In this document: one piece after another, positions 1-7,808 of the stretch
Numbering within the stretch: position 1 is the first letter of the stretch
How the letters are laid out: each line of letters begins with the position of its first letter
The notes under the pieces: generated by a model
Database searches by the model: none
What the model saw: the letters and a program-made list of their open reading frames with translations, nothing else
Told to the model about the DNA's origin: nothing
Source: UBA1429 sp964482225
Lineage (GTDB): Bacteria; Chloroflexota; Anaerolineae; UBA1429
Assembly: GCA_964482225.1 (NCBI GenBank)
Contig: CAYZWT010000017.1
Coordinates: forward strand, 16,751 to 80,750
DNA length: 64,000 bases
Reading direction: 5' to 3'
Translations under genes and position numbers: made by a program

Positions 1-435
1 GTAGGCGAGTTTGCTGTCTTTGCGAGCACGCCCCAACCGGCGTCGGTGAGCACCCTGGAGCCCGCGACCCTATGGCTGATCCGCCGAGAGTCACTGCTGG
101 GGCTGCTGCAGGAGCGTCCGGCCATCTCCCAGGCCGTAATTACGGCCCTGGCCCGCCGGGTGGAGCACTTGTTGGCGTTGGTGGAGGACCTCTCGCTGCG
201 CACTGTGGAGGCGCGGCTGGCCCGCTACCTGCTGCAAGCCGCCGATGAGGATGTGGTACGCCGCCATCGCTGGACCACCCAGGCCGAGTTGGCCGCGCGC
301 TTGGGCACAGTGCTGGAGGTGCTGAATCGCGCCCTGCGGAGCTTGGTCGAGGCCGGGCTGATCGCCCTGGATCGGCAGCGCATCGTGATCCTGGACCGCG
401 AGGGGTTGCAGCGCCGGGCTGATGCAGATGGCTGA
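1..435 (+). CDS. Crp/Fnr-family transcriptional regulator, C-terminal part
   Basis: The gene is cut by the left edge; the reading frame is open from base 1. Residues near the edge (EFAVFAS, then a Leu/Arg-rich helix ending in ARYLL) look like the end of a cyclic-nucleotide-binding beta barrel and the dimerisation helix. They are followed by a winged helix-turn-helix (TTQAELAARLGTVLEVLNRALRS), which is typical of the Crp C-terminal domain. The effector-binding core is missing, so cAMP, heme or iron-sulfur sensing cannot be judged. The ferredoxin remnant and an FNR-like palindrome lie just downstream, which suggests an anaerobic or redox role. That role is inferred from position only. Confidence 0.85.
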   Translation, partial: VGEFAVFASTPQPASVSTLEPATLWLIRRESLLGLLQERPAISQAVITALARRVEHLLALVEDLSLRTVEARLARYLLQAADEDVVRRHRWTTQAELAARLGTVLEVLNRALRSLVEAGLIALDRQRIVILDREGLQRRADADG

Positions 436-464
436 GCTCCATCTGGCAAGGATTTGACCGGTAT

Positions 465-479
465 TTGATTTTTGTTCAA
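465..479 (+). promoter_or_regulatory. FNR/CRP-like inverted repeat
   Basis: TTGA-N7-TCAA palindrome between the Crp/Fnr gene and the ferredoxin frame. A plausible -10 (TATGCT, 501-506) lies downstream, which would place the palindrome centre about 41 bases before transcription start, the class II activator position. Canonical FNR sites have six bases between the TTGA/TCAA halves, not seven, so binding is uncertain. Confidence 0.3.
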
Positions 480-557
480 GACAACCCATCGCCCACATGT
501 TATGCTGCAGGCGTACCACGTGGGCGATTTGCCTGCCGGGCGCTGGAGCAGGAGGCG

Positions 558-774
558 ATGAGCAACGACCTGGCGCTCCCCATCATCGAAGCGAGCCGCT
601 GCGACGGTTGCGGGTTATGTGTGCGGGTGTGCCCCTCGCGGGCTTGAGCTTGCGGCCGGTGTGGCAGTGATGGCCCGACCGGGCGCCTGCCGCTATAGCG
701 GACTGTGCGAATGGGTCTGCCCGCGATCCGCCATCACACGCCCGCTGGAGATCGTCAGCCAAGGGAGCGCCTGA
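558..774 (+). pseudogene. Two-cluster 4Fe-4S ferredoxin, frame-disrupted
   Basis: The first half, from ATG 558 behind a GGAGG motif, carries one full cluster motif (CDGCGLCVRVCP) and stops at TGA 645-647. Reading one base later, the frame continues to TGA 772-774 with the second cluster motif (CRYSGLCEWVCP), in which the usual second cysteine is serine. Both halves together make a small ferredoxin of about 72 residues. This is either a decayed gene, a base-call error, or a +1 frameshift at GCT-TGA. It is flanked by an anaerobic-type regulator and a metallopeptidase. It would carry electrons in the cytoplasm if functional. Confidence 0.65.
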
Positions 775-790
775 GAGGAAAAGAGTCATC

Positions 791-1486
791 ATGTTCGTGA
801 TCAACCCACTATATCTGTTGATCCTGATCCCCGCGGCGCTTGCCTGGTTTGCTCAGCAGCGGGTACGCGCGGCATACGACCACAATGCCCGCCTGCCCAA
901 CCGCCACGGCCTGACGGGCTTCGAGATCGCCGAGAGGTTGCTTGCCCACTATCGGCTGGAGATGGTGGCGGTGGAGCAAGCCCCTGGCTATCTCACCGAC
1001 CACTATGACCCGGGGGGCAAGACCCTCTATCTCTCCGATGGCATTGCCGGCTCTCGTTCGGTGACATCACTCGGGATCGTGGCCCACGAGGTGCTCCATG
1101 CCGTGCAGGATGCTGAAGGGTATCGCCTGATGCGCCTGCGCGCCCAACTCGGCCAGCGTCTGGCGCCCGTGGCCCGCTGGAGCGCGCTCTTTTTCCTGGG
1201 CGGAATGCTGTTCCGCATCCCAATCGCCATGATCCTGAGCGGGCTGGTGTTGCTGGGATCGGTGATCCTGACCCTGGTGACGCTGCCGGTGGAGCGCAAC
1301 GCAAGCACGCGCGCCCTAGAGGCCATTCGAGCCACCGGCCTGGCCGATGAGGCCGAGCTGGCGGGCGCCCGCCAGGTGCTCCGGGCGGCAGCTTTTACCT
1401 ACCTGGCAGGGTTGGGCCAGCGCATCGCACAGCTCGTGTTCGTTGGCCTGTTGGTTTTGGCAGCCCTGGGGTTGTGGCAAAGCTAG
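791..1486 (+). CDS. Membrane zinc metallopeptidase (YugP-like, Zn_peptidase_2)
   Basis: Length is 231 aa. It has an N-terminal membrane helix (residues 4-20), then the zincin motif HEVLHAVQ with His99, Glu100 and His103. This matches the HEVGHAVQ-type signature of the neutral zinc metallopeptidase family PF04298, with Leu replacing Gly. Two hydrophobic segments follow (about 134-165 and 207-229), separated by the LPVERNAS region typical of the family. Predicted to cut membrane or periplasmic substrates; the substrate is unknown. The downstream CopD-like gene starts 46 bases after the stop and may be co-transcribed. No frame problems. Confidence 0.85.
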   Translation: MFVINPLYLLILIPAALAWFAQQRVRAAYDHNARLPNRHGLTGFEIAERLLAHYRLEMVAVEQAPGYLTDHYDPGGKTLYLSDGIAGSRSVTSLGIVAHEVLHAVQDAEGYRLMRLRAQLGQRLAPVARWSALFFLGGMLFRIPIAMILSGLVLLGSVILTLVTLPVERNASTRALEAIRATGLADEAELAGARQVLRAAAFTYLAGLGQRIAQLVFVGLLVLAALGLWQS

Positions 1487-1532
1487 GCCCGGCCCCATCG
1501 CGCGGATAATCTTGCGAAAGGAAGGTAGTATC

Positions 1533-2033
1533 ATGCAATCGCAGCAACTGGTTTTTGGGCTGGTCACGTTTCTGCACGACTTGTTCACCGTAATCTGGGT
1601 AGGGGGGCTGGTGAGCCTGGGTGGGATCGTGTTGCCCACCCTGCTACGGCTCTACGGGCGCGGCCCCGAGACCCGGCGGGTGATGGAGGCCATCCAGAAA
1701 CGCCTGAGCCCCTGGGTGTACGGCAGCATTGTGGGTCTAGTGGTCACCGGCATCCTGCTTGGGCAGCGCAACCCCGCCTTTGAAGGCATGTTCAGTTTCA
1801 GCAACGCCTATTCGACCACCATGGCCATCAAGCACCTGCTGGTCTTGGCCATGATCGCCATCGCCGTGCTGCGCAGCCGTGGGCTGGGCGCAGTAGGCGG
1901 CCTCAAGACGGAAAAGCGCGAAAAGCTCAAGGGGGCCCTGCTTTATCTGAACATGGCGCTAGGAATCCTGGTGCTATTGCTGAGCGGGCTTGGCGCGGCG
2001 CTGGGCAGCGCGCCGAGACCGCCTTTGGGTTAA
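1533..2033 (+). CDS. CopD-like four-helix membrane protein
   Basis: Length is 166 aa, starting at ATG 1533 after AAGGAAGG. I chose this over a longer frame beginning inside the peptidase gene because of this ribosome site. Hydrophobic helices lie at about 7-30, 65-85, 100-117 and 135-155, with HD near residue 13 in helix 1 and IWVGG behind it. The IKHLLVLAM segment is characteristic of CopD/DUF4149-like proteins of the inner membrane. Family members are linked to copper handling or are uncharacterised. No copper genes are nearby, so copper transport is not asserted. Confidence 0.7.
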   Translation: MQSQQLVFGLVTFLHDLFTVIWVGGLVSLGGIVLPTLLRLYGRGPETRRVMEAIQKRLSPWVYGSIVGLVVTGILLGQRNPAFEGMFSFSNAYSTTMAIKHLLVLAMIAIAVLRSRGLGAVGGLKTEKREKLKGALLYLNMALGILVLLLSGLGAALGSAPRPPLG

Positions 2034-2052
2034 GGCAAGATCCCACAATCTC

Positions 2053-2081
2053 TTGACCGTTTATCCCCATGGCGTTACAAT
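2053..2081 (+). promoter_or_regulatory. Sigma70-type promoter of the intergenic RNA
   Basis: -35 TTGACC (2053-2058), 17-base spacer, -10 TACAAT (2076-2081). Start predicted near 2088. It lies 20 bases after the CopD-like stop and almost 400 bases before the next good start codon. Confidence 0.6.
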
Positions 2082-2087
2082 GGGCTT

Positions 2088-2313
2088 TGAGAGGGCGCCC
2101 TCTCTCCTCGACCGAACTGTCTGCCGCGGAAGCATCATCTGCTGTTGCGTGACGGCAAGTTGCCTCTGACCCGGCCACGGGTCAGATGACGGAAGAACCC
2201 TTCTCATGGGGAGGCGGCACCTGGCAGACCGTGTGGTGGCGCATGGGCGACAAGTAGGCGTGCCCATCGCGTTCATACTCGGCATCGCGGGAGCCCGCTT
2301 GGGCTCCCGTGAT
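2088..2313 (+). ncRNA. Candidate structured non-coding RNA
   Basis: About 225 bases between two promoters, with no convincing coding frame. Visible foldings: a 16-base palindrome right after the predicted start (2089-2104), a 9-bp GC hairpin with a GCCA loop (2165-2186), a further imperfect hairpin around 2241-2270, and a 13-bp terminal hairpin with a GCTT loop (2284-2296 paired with 2301-2313). I could not match it to SRP, RNase P, tmRNA, 6S or a riboswitch class by eye. The final hairpin lacks a U tract, as do other putative terminators here. A long 5' leader of the next gene is the alternative. Confidence 0.45.
2284..2313 (+). terminator. GC-rich hairpin, probable terminator
   Basis: Thirteen paired bases including one G-T pair, and a four-base GCTT loop. 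No T run follows. It sits before the second promoter, fitting an end point for the preceding RNA. Confidence 0.45.
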
Positions 2314-2363
2314 CTGTGTCCGAACGCCAATCTCGATCAGCGGTCGGGACAGGCCCTTGGGAG

Positions 2364-2392
2364 TTGGCAGGCGCGGCGGTTTCTCGTATCAT
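2364..2392 (+). promoter_or_regulatory. Promoter of the PDG-repeat gene
   Basis: -35 TTGGCA (2364-2369), 17-base spacer, -10 TATCAT (2387-2392). Predicted start near 2399 gives a leader of about 75 bases to ATG 2473. Confidence 0.5.
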
Positions 2393-2472
2393 GCCGGTGT
2401 AGCAAGCGCCAACGCGGCGTCCGCTGCACCGGCAGCGTTCCTTGTCCGCGCCACACCAGGGGAGAGGATGCC

Positions 2473-4611
2473 ATGAGCCTCTATCGCCACGTCCACTCAG
2501 ACGGGGATGCGCACGCCCGCAAGCCCGCAGACGGAGACAGGCGACGCCCTGGGCGCGTGCTGGCCGCGCTGCTGGCGGGAGCGCTTCTCCTGGCCCTGCT
2601 GCCGGGGCCGTTGGCCGCTCAAGCTACCGGCCAACGCCAGATGGTCACCATCGGCGCTGACTTTGAGCGGGACCTCGTGGTCACCGCCAAGGCCTTTGGC
2701 ACCCACGGCCCGGCGTTCGAACTGGCCAACATCCGGATACGGGGCAGTTGGCTGGTGCAGGGACTGGACGCCCGGGATATAGGGACTCGCGGCGTGAACT
2801 ATGTCAGGCAGTATACCCAGATCTATCCGGCGGATCGGCTGCGGATCGAGTTCACGATCACGTCGGTGGAGATCGAGATCATTGACCGGGGCGCGTCTGG
2901 CGCGGGACGGCCCGGCACCTATAACACCGGCACCGACAACAGCTATGCCGAGGTCTCTGTCACCAGAGTGCAGCTCAGGCCCATGGACGCCTCCCCGCCT
3001 TGGCTCGAGGGTCTCCAGCTGCAGGGCGGGTTCGACATTGCTTTTTCCGAGAGCGATCGGAGCATGGCCGCTCGGGTGGTCTTTCCTGACGATCCCTTGC
3101 CCCTGACGACGCTGGCCTACAGCCATCCCCAATACATTGATCTCCAGGTCTATGGAGATCACCGGCACTATCGTCGCGGCGTTCAGGACCTCGCCCATGA
3201 TGACCTCCTGCTGCACGAGTTCCGGGTGATGGAGCTGCACGTAGCCTTTGACTCCCCCGATCTGCCCCCCCGCCAGCAGGCCGCCGCCGCCCCCGATGGA
3301 GGAGCAACCAGCGCGCCCACGACAGAGAGCCCGAGGCAACAGGTTGCGCCGGGCCCGAACGGCGACGAACGTTCGCTCACCGGCTTGGTGTTGGCAGGGC
3401 TGGCGGTGGTCGTTGGCGGCGCGGCTGTGGTGCTGATCAAGGCCCTGGCCGGGAAAGGGGGCGGCGAGGCCGCTCTGGCTGCCGAGCCCCGGGCTCAGCC
3501 CGCCCCTCGGGACGATGGCGCCGAGTGGGTCACCTATCCGGACGGAACCGAGCAGTTCACCCACCCCGATGGCAGCGTCGAGACCTACTACCCAGACGGA
3601 CGGGCCGTAATCCATGAGCCCGATGGCACAGTCATCGAGCGCGGGGCGGACGACATGCTCATCGTGCACTATCCCGATGGCTCGGTGGAGACCCACTATC
3701 CTGACGGCTCGGCGGTCAAGCACGATCCTGATGGCGTCATCAGCGAGCGAACGCCCGACGACATTGCGACGGTGCACTATCCAGACGGGACGTACACGCG
3801 CGTGTATCCCGATGGAAGTATCGAGTACACGGAGACGGATGGCTTTTACCGGGTCACCAATGCCGAGGGTGAACTGGTCCGCGTGGGCGACACGGAGGGC
3901 CTGACGGTGGTGGACCTGCACCCCGATGGGACGGCCACGCTGCACACCAAGTACGGCGGCAGCGTGCGGTACGATCCCAGCAAGGGAAGCTTTATCAACT
4001 CTATCATTGAGGGGACCATCCATCTGGATGATCAGGGCAGCACCCTTGGTCGGACGGGCGACCTCATCCGGATAGAGATGCCGAGCGAAGAGATTCTCCG
4101 CGAGATAGACCTATCCACGGGGGAGGTGATCCTACAGGATAGAGAGGCGAGGCTCGTTGGGAATTTTAACACAGGGGAGTTTGACATGAGGAGTGTGGAT
4201 GGCTCCTATATGACGCTGGATCGGGAGGGCAACGTGCGGTATCACGACGCAGTCGAAGGGCTGACGGCTGAGATGGATGCCGCGGATGGGTCTTTGACTG
4301 TAACCAACAGAGAGGGCGACAGACTCGAGTTGAGGGGGGATACCCTGGTCGTCAACGACGTAGCGTGGACCAAGGGCGCCGATGGCTCGAACAGTGCGAC
4401 ACTGGATGATGGCAGGACGATCACGTTGCACCCTGACGGCGGGTACAGCGTCGTGAGCCCGCAAGGTGATCGGGGGGTCGTGCGCGCCGATGGCTCGGCG
4501 ACGGTGACCTTTGCCGATGGCATCGTCGAGCACTATGGGGCGGACGGCACAGCGACGCGGACCCATCCCGACGGCAGGATGGAGCAGATCGAGCCCAGCG
4601 GCGAGCGATAG
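2473..4611 (+). CDS. Secreted or membrane-anchored PDG-repeat protein
   Basis: Length is 712 aa from ATG 2473 after GGAGAGG. An N-terminal hydrophobic segment ending in PLAAQA (about residues 32-53) looks like a signal peptide. A beta-rich domain of about 220 residues follows, then a Pro/Thr-rich stretch and a transmembrane helix (about 302-322). Residues 355-446 consist of short repeats with a YPDG/HPDG/DPDG core spaced 8-14 residues. Degenerate copies continue to the C-terminus (HLDDQG, LHPDGG, RADG, THPDG). The repeats resemble the beta-strand G-box repeats of TCP10/CPAP proteins, which suggests an extended single beta-sheet. Function unknown. The next gene encodes a GYF_2 protein and may be co-transcribed. 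Confidence 0.75.
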   Translation: MSLYRHVHSDGDAHARKPADGDRRRPGRVLAALLAGALLLALLPGPLAAQATGQRQMVTIGADFERDLVVTAKAFGTHGPAFELANIRIRGSWLVQGLDARDIGTRGVNYVRQYTQIYPADRLRIEFTITSVEIEIIDRGASGAGRPGTYNTGTDNSYAEVSVTRVQLRPMDASPPWLEGLQLQGGFDIAFSESDRSMAARVVFPDDPLPLTTLAYSHPQYIDLQVYGDHRHYRRGVQDLAHDDLLLHEFRVMELHVAFDSPDLPPRQQAAAAPDGGATSAPTTESPRQQVAPGPNGDERSLTGLVLAGLAVVVGGAAVVLIKALAGKGGGEAALAAEPRAQPAPRDDGAEWVTYPDGTEQFTHPDGSVETYYPDGRAVIHEPDGTVIERGADDMLIVHYPDGSVETHYPDGSAVKHDPDGVISERTPDDIATVHYPDGTYTRVYPDGSIEYTETDGFYRVTNAEGELVRVGDTEGLTVVDLHPDGTATLHTKYGGSVRYDPSKGSFINSIIEGTIHLDDQGSTLGRTGDLIRIEMPSEEILREIDLSTGEVILQDREARLVGNFNTGEFDMRSVDGSYMTLDREGNVRYHDAVEGLTAEMDAADGSLTVTNREGDRLELRGDTLVVNDVAWTKGADGSNSATLDDGRTITLHPDGGYSVVSPQGDRGVVRADGSATVTFADGIVEHYGADGTATRTHPDGRMEQIEPSGER

Positions 4612-4641
4612 CGCGCCTGTTGGGCGCGGGGGAGGCAACGC

Positions 4642-5136
4642 ATGAACACGACGCCAGCTAGAGAGCTGCTGGCCAAAGCAGGCCAGGAGGTCGAGACGGT
4701 GCAGAGACTGCTGCGCGCATGGGACTTGGCCCGGTTGCGCCAGGGGGAACTGGAGGCCAGGGCGGCCAACTGGACCGTTGAGGCGGGAAAGCGCCTTGCG
4801 GCCAGGCTCCCTATCCCCGATGAGGCAGCGATCCGCCCTGACAGGGCGCGCATCCAGAGCGCGGGGGAGCGGGCTGGCGCGCTGCGGTCCGCGCAGCCGC
4901 GCTCCTTTGCCCGGGATCAAGGGCAGCCTGTGCCTGAGCGAGCGACGGGGGACGGGGCCGCCGCCTGCTACATGAGCCGCGATGGCCAGGTGTACGGGCC
5001 CTACCGCTGGGAGGAGATGCAGGCCTTTGCCCGCGGGGGGCGGCTGGCGGCCACGGACATGGTCTGGCTGAGCGGATGGCCCGAGTGGGTCCAGGCGTCC
5101 CGCGTGCCAGAGCTGCGTATGTCGCCGGAAAACTGA
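4642..5136 (+). CDS. GYF_2-domain protein
   Basis: Length is 164 aa. The N-terminal 110 residues are charged and helical with no recognised fold. Residues about 110-160 contain a GYF_2 domain: YMSRDGQVYGPYRWEEM, then GRLAATDMVWLSGWPEWVQA, matching the family pattern of a GPY core and a VW..G...W segment. GYF_2 domains usually sit in bacterial proteins next to membrane or zinc-ribbon modules and are thought to bind proline-rich peptides. The PDG-repeat protein 30 bases upstream has proline-rich stretches, so the pair may interact; this is inference. No signal peptide seen. Confidence 0.7.
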   Translation: MNTTPARELLAKAGQEVETVQRLLRAWDLARLRQGELEARAANWTVEAGKRLAARLPIPDEAAIRPDRARIQSAGERAGALRSAQPRSFARDQGQPVPERATGDGAAACYMSRDGQVYGPYRWEEMQAFARGGRLAATDMVWLSGWPEWVQASRVPELRMSPEN

Positions 5137-5170
5137 GCGGCGCAGCGCATTGCCGGCTCTCTCCCCCCGT

Positions 5171-5199
5171 TTGACACCTCGCCCCTGCCTCGGCATACT
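5171..5199 (+). promoter_or_regulatory. Promoter giving a possible leaderless mRNA
   Basis: TTGACA (5171-5176), 17-base spacer, CATACT (5194-5199). The flippase ATG at 5206 is exactly seven bases after the -10 box, the usual transcription start distance, and no Shine-Dalgarno motif precedes it. Confidence 0.6.
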
Positions 5200-5205
5200 C
5201 CCGCC

Positions 5206-6573
5206 ATGAACTCGCTGCGAGGCGCTGCGCGCCGCCTGGCCCTCCCCATCAGATCCCACCTGGCTGCCGGCCAGCCCATGCTGCGCCAGGCCGGGCTGCT
5301 CTTTGCCATCGAGCTGCTGGCCCACGCGGTGGACTATGTATTTCACCTCTACCTGGGGCGCAGCCTGAGCGCGGGCGCCTTTGCCGCCTTTCAGAGCTAC
5401 TTTACCCTGGCGATGCTCTTTATCACCCTGGGCGGCATCGTGCAGCCTCCGGTGACCCGCTATGTCGCCGCGCCGCCCGATACCGCAACTGGGCCCGCCC
5501 CGGCGGGCGCCATCGTGCGCGCCTACCTGTGGCAGGGGGGCGTTGTCGGTCTCCTGGTCGGCGCGCTCCTGATGCTGGCCACCCCCCTATTGGCCCAGGC
5601 CACCCATCTGCCCGCCCCCATGCTGCGCCTCATCGCCATTGCCATGCCCCTGGCAATGGCGCGCCCTGTGTTGCTGGGCCTGCTGCAGGGCCAGGGGCGC
5701 TTTGGTAGCCTGGGCTCCATCACCCTGCTCTACGCCGTGGCCCGCCTGACGCTGGCCGTGGTCGGCATCGGACCGGGAGAGCGGTCATGGGCCGCGAGCA
5801 CAGGCCGCGCCATCGGACTGACGGTGCATGCGGCCAATTCGTATTGGGCCGCCCTCACGTTGCCCCTCTCGCTGGTCCTGGCCGTGGCCCTGGGCCTGTT
5901 CCTGGCCCGCCGCGCGTTGGGCCAGACCGGGCGGCTGCCCTGGCAGGTCGCGCTCAGGGGCTGGCGGCTCTCACTGGCGACGTTGCTGATGGCCAGCGCA
6001 TTCATGGCCCTCACCGGCCTGGATGTGGTGTGGGTCAATCGGATGGCGACGCCGGAGGTGGCCGGGGCCTATGCCCAGGCGCTGGTGTTGCGGCGCATCG
6101 TCTCGTTTGTGCCCCTGGCCACGGGCATGGTGCTGCTGCCACGGGTCGCGGCGGCAGGGCGGCGCGCCGACCGCCCCATCGCCCTGGCCGTCGGCCTCGT
6201 TCTGGCCAACGGGACGGCCCTCACCATCCTGTATGCCGCCCTGGGCGGCGCCATCGAGCGGCTGGCCTTTGGCGGAGGTGTGGCGGCGCCCATCGCCTGG
6301 CTGGCGGGCATGGCCTGGGCCATGACGGGCTATGGGCTGGTCACCATCTGGCTGAATGTCTTTATCGCCACCGAGCCGCTGCCCTTTGGCTATCTCTTGG
6401 CCGCCGCCGCGCCCATCCAGATCGGCCTCTACCTCTGGCTGGGGCGCACCCCCGAGGCGGTGATCGCCATCCTGGGCGGATCGGGCTGGCTGCTGGCCCT
6501 GGCCGGCGCAGCGCTCTATCTCTTTTGGCTCAGGCCGCGCGCTGGACACCCGGGCCGTTCGGCGCTAGAGTAG
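5206..6573 (+). CDS. Polysaccharide flippase (MATE/Wzx-like)
   Basis: Length is 455 aa with about twelve to fourteen hydrophobic helices spread over the whole protein. The N-terminal pattern (LFAIELLAHAVDYVFHLYLGRSLS..AFAAFQSY) matches oligosaccharide flippases of the MOP superfamily, where the first helix and a YLGR segment are conserved. Predicted to move lipid-linked sugars across the inner membrane. No glycosyltransferases are adjacent, so the cargo cannot be inferred. The start codon coincides with the predicted transcription start (no ribosome site). The following dehydrogenase lies 47 bases on. Confidence 0.75.
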   Translation: MNSLRGAARRLALPIRSHLAAGQPMLRQAGLLFAIELLAHAVDYVFHLYLGRSLSAGAFAAFQSYFTLAMLFITLGGIVQPPVTRYVAAPPDTATGPAPAGAIVRAYLWQGGVVGLLVGALLMLATPLLAQATHLPAPMLRLIAIAMPLAMARPVLLGLLQGQGRFGSLGSITLLYAVARLTLAVVGIGPGERSWAASTGRAIGLTVHAANSYWAALTLPLSLVLAVALGLFLARRALGQTGRLPWQVALRGWRLSLATLLMASAFMALTGLDVVWVNRMATPEVAGAYAQALVLRRIVSFVPLATGMVLLPRVAAAGRRADRPIALAVGLVLANGTALTILYAALGGAIERLAFGGGVAAPIAWLAGMAWAMTGYGLVTIWLNVFIATEPLPFGYLLAAAAPIQIGLYLWLGRTPEAVIAILGGSGWLLALAGAALYLFWLRPRAGHPGRSALE

Positions 6574-6620
6574 GGCTGCGGCGTATCGCTGGCTGCGTTC
6601 CCGTTCAGGAGGCAGAACCC

Positions 6621-7778
6621 ATGATCCGCATGCTTGACTTTCAACTGAGCGGCCGCCTGCTATTTGGGCATGGCGCCCTGGCCGAACTGCCGGGGGCCTT
6701 GGCGCGCCTGGGGATCGAGCGCGCCCTCGTCGTCACCGACGCGGGGCTGGTGCGCGCCGGCCTGTGCGAGCGGGTGACCTCGGTGCTGGATGGTGCAGGT
6801 GTTGCGTACAGCGTCTTTGACGGCGTGGAGCCCGACCCGCGCATGGCCATTGTGGCGCTGTGCCTGGAGGCAGCGCGGGATAGCGGCTGCCAAGCGCTGA
6901 TCGGCCTGGGCGGCGGCAGCGCCCTGGATATCGCCAAGCTGACCTCGGCACTGCTCACCAACCCGGGCGACGTGGCCCAGTATATCGGCGTGGATCGCAT
7001 CCCGAACCCCACCCTGCCCAAGGTCCTGATCCCCACCACCTCGGGCACCGGCAGCGAGGTCTCGCCCATCGCCATCCTCTCGGACGAGGATGCGCACCTG
7101 AAAAAGGGCGTGGTAAGCCACCGGCTCTATGCCGATGCGGCCATCGTGGACCCGGATCTGACCCTGGGCCTGCCGCCCCACATCACCGCCTACACCGGGG
7201 TTGACGCCCTGACCCACCACATCGAGGCTTATGTCAACAAGTACGCCCACCCCTTGGTGGATACCTTTGCCCTGCGAGGCATCGAGCTGATCGGGGCCAA
7301 TCTGCGGCGGGCGGTGGCCTGCGGCGACGATCCGGTTGCCCGCTTTGACATGGCGTTGGCCAGCACCCTGGGCGGCTTTTGCCTGGGCACCGTCAATACC
7401 GGCGCCGTACACGCCCTGGCCTACCCCCTGGGTGGCGAGTTCAACATCCCCCACGGGGTGGCCAACTCGCTGCTGCTGCCCTATGTGATGCGCTACAACC
7501 TGATCAGCAACCCAGGGCGCTTTGCCGATATCGCCGTGGCCCTGGGCTGCCACATCGAAGGGCTCCCGCAACGCGAGGCCGCCGAGCTGGCTATCGAGGC
7601 CGTCGTGCAGCTCTGCAGCGATATCGGCATCGTCTCGCGCATGCGCGATCTGAGCGTGCCCAGGGGCGCCATTGAGCATATGGCCGTCGCAGCTATGGAC
7701 GTGACGCGCCTGCTCAGCATCAACCCGCGCACCGTGACCCTAGAGGCCGCCCGCGAGATCTACCGGCAAGCATACTGA
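6621..7778 (+). CDS. Iron-containing alcohol dehydrogenase (class III)
   Basis: Length is 385 aa from ATG 6621 after AGGAGG. The N-terminal domain has the NAD(P)-binding GGGS motif (97-100) and the PTTSGTGSE segment (138-146). The C-terminal domain carries the usual metal ligands: Asp195, His199, His264 and His278 (in GVDALTHH, GAVHALAY and IPHG). This is the FucO/DhaT type, which interconverts an alcohol and an aldehyde or ketone. The ThDP enzyme starts 30 bases downstream, so the two probably form an operon acting on short aldehydes, for example glycolaldehyde, lactaldehyde or tartronate semialdehyde. Substrate is inference. Confidence 0.9.
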   Translation: MIRMLDFQLSGRLLFGHGALAELPGALARLGIERALVVTDAGLVRAGLCERVTSVLDGAGVAYSVFDGVEPDPRMAIVALCLEAARDSGCQALIGLGGGSALDIAKLTSALLTNPGDVAQYIGVDRIPNPTLPKVLIPTTSGTGSEVSPIAILSDEDAHLKKGVVSHRLYADAAIVDPDLTLGLPPHITAYTGVDALTHHIEAYVNKYAHPLVDTFALRGIELIGANLRRAVACGDDPVARFDMALASTLGGFCLGTVNTGAVHALAYPLGGEFNIPHGVANSLLLPYVMRYNLISNPGRFADIAVALGCHIEGLPQREAAELAIEAVVQLCSDIGIVSRMRDLSVPRGAIEHMAVAAMDVTRLLSINPRTVTLEAAREIYRQAY

Positions 7779-7808
7779 GTATATATAGAGACATCGAGAG
7801 GAGTACCC

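Noticed and set aside
2088..2313. Riboswitch or SRP, RNase P, tmRNA or 6S RNA
   Set aside because: None of the conserved core sequences of these classes could be found; left as an unknown RNA candidate.
2497..4023. Long minus-strand frame opposite the PDG-repeat gene
   Set aside because: Its apparent repeats merely mirror the PDG repeats; no ribosome site.
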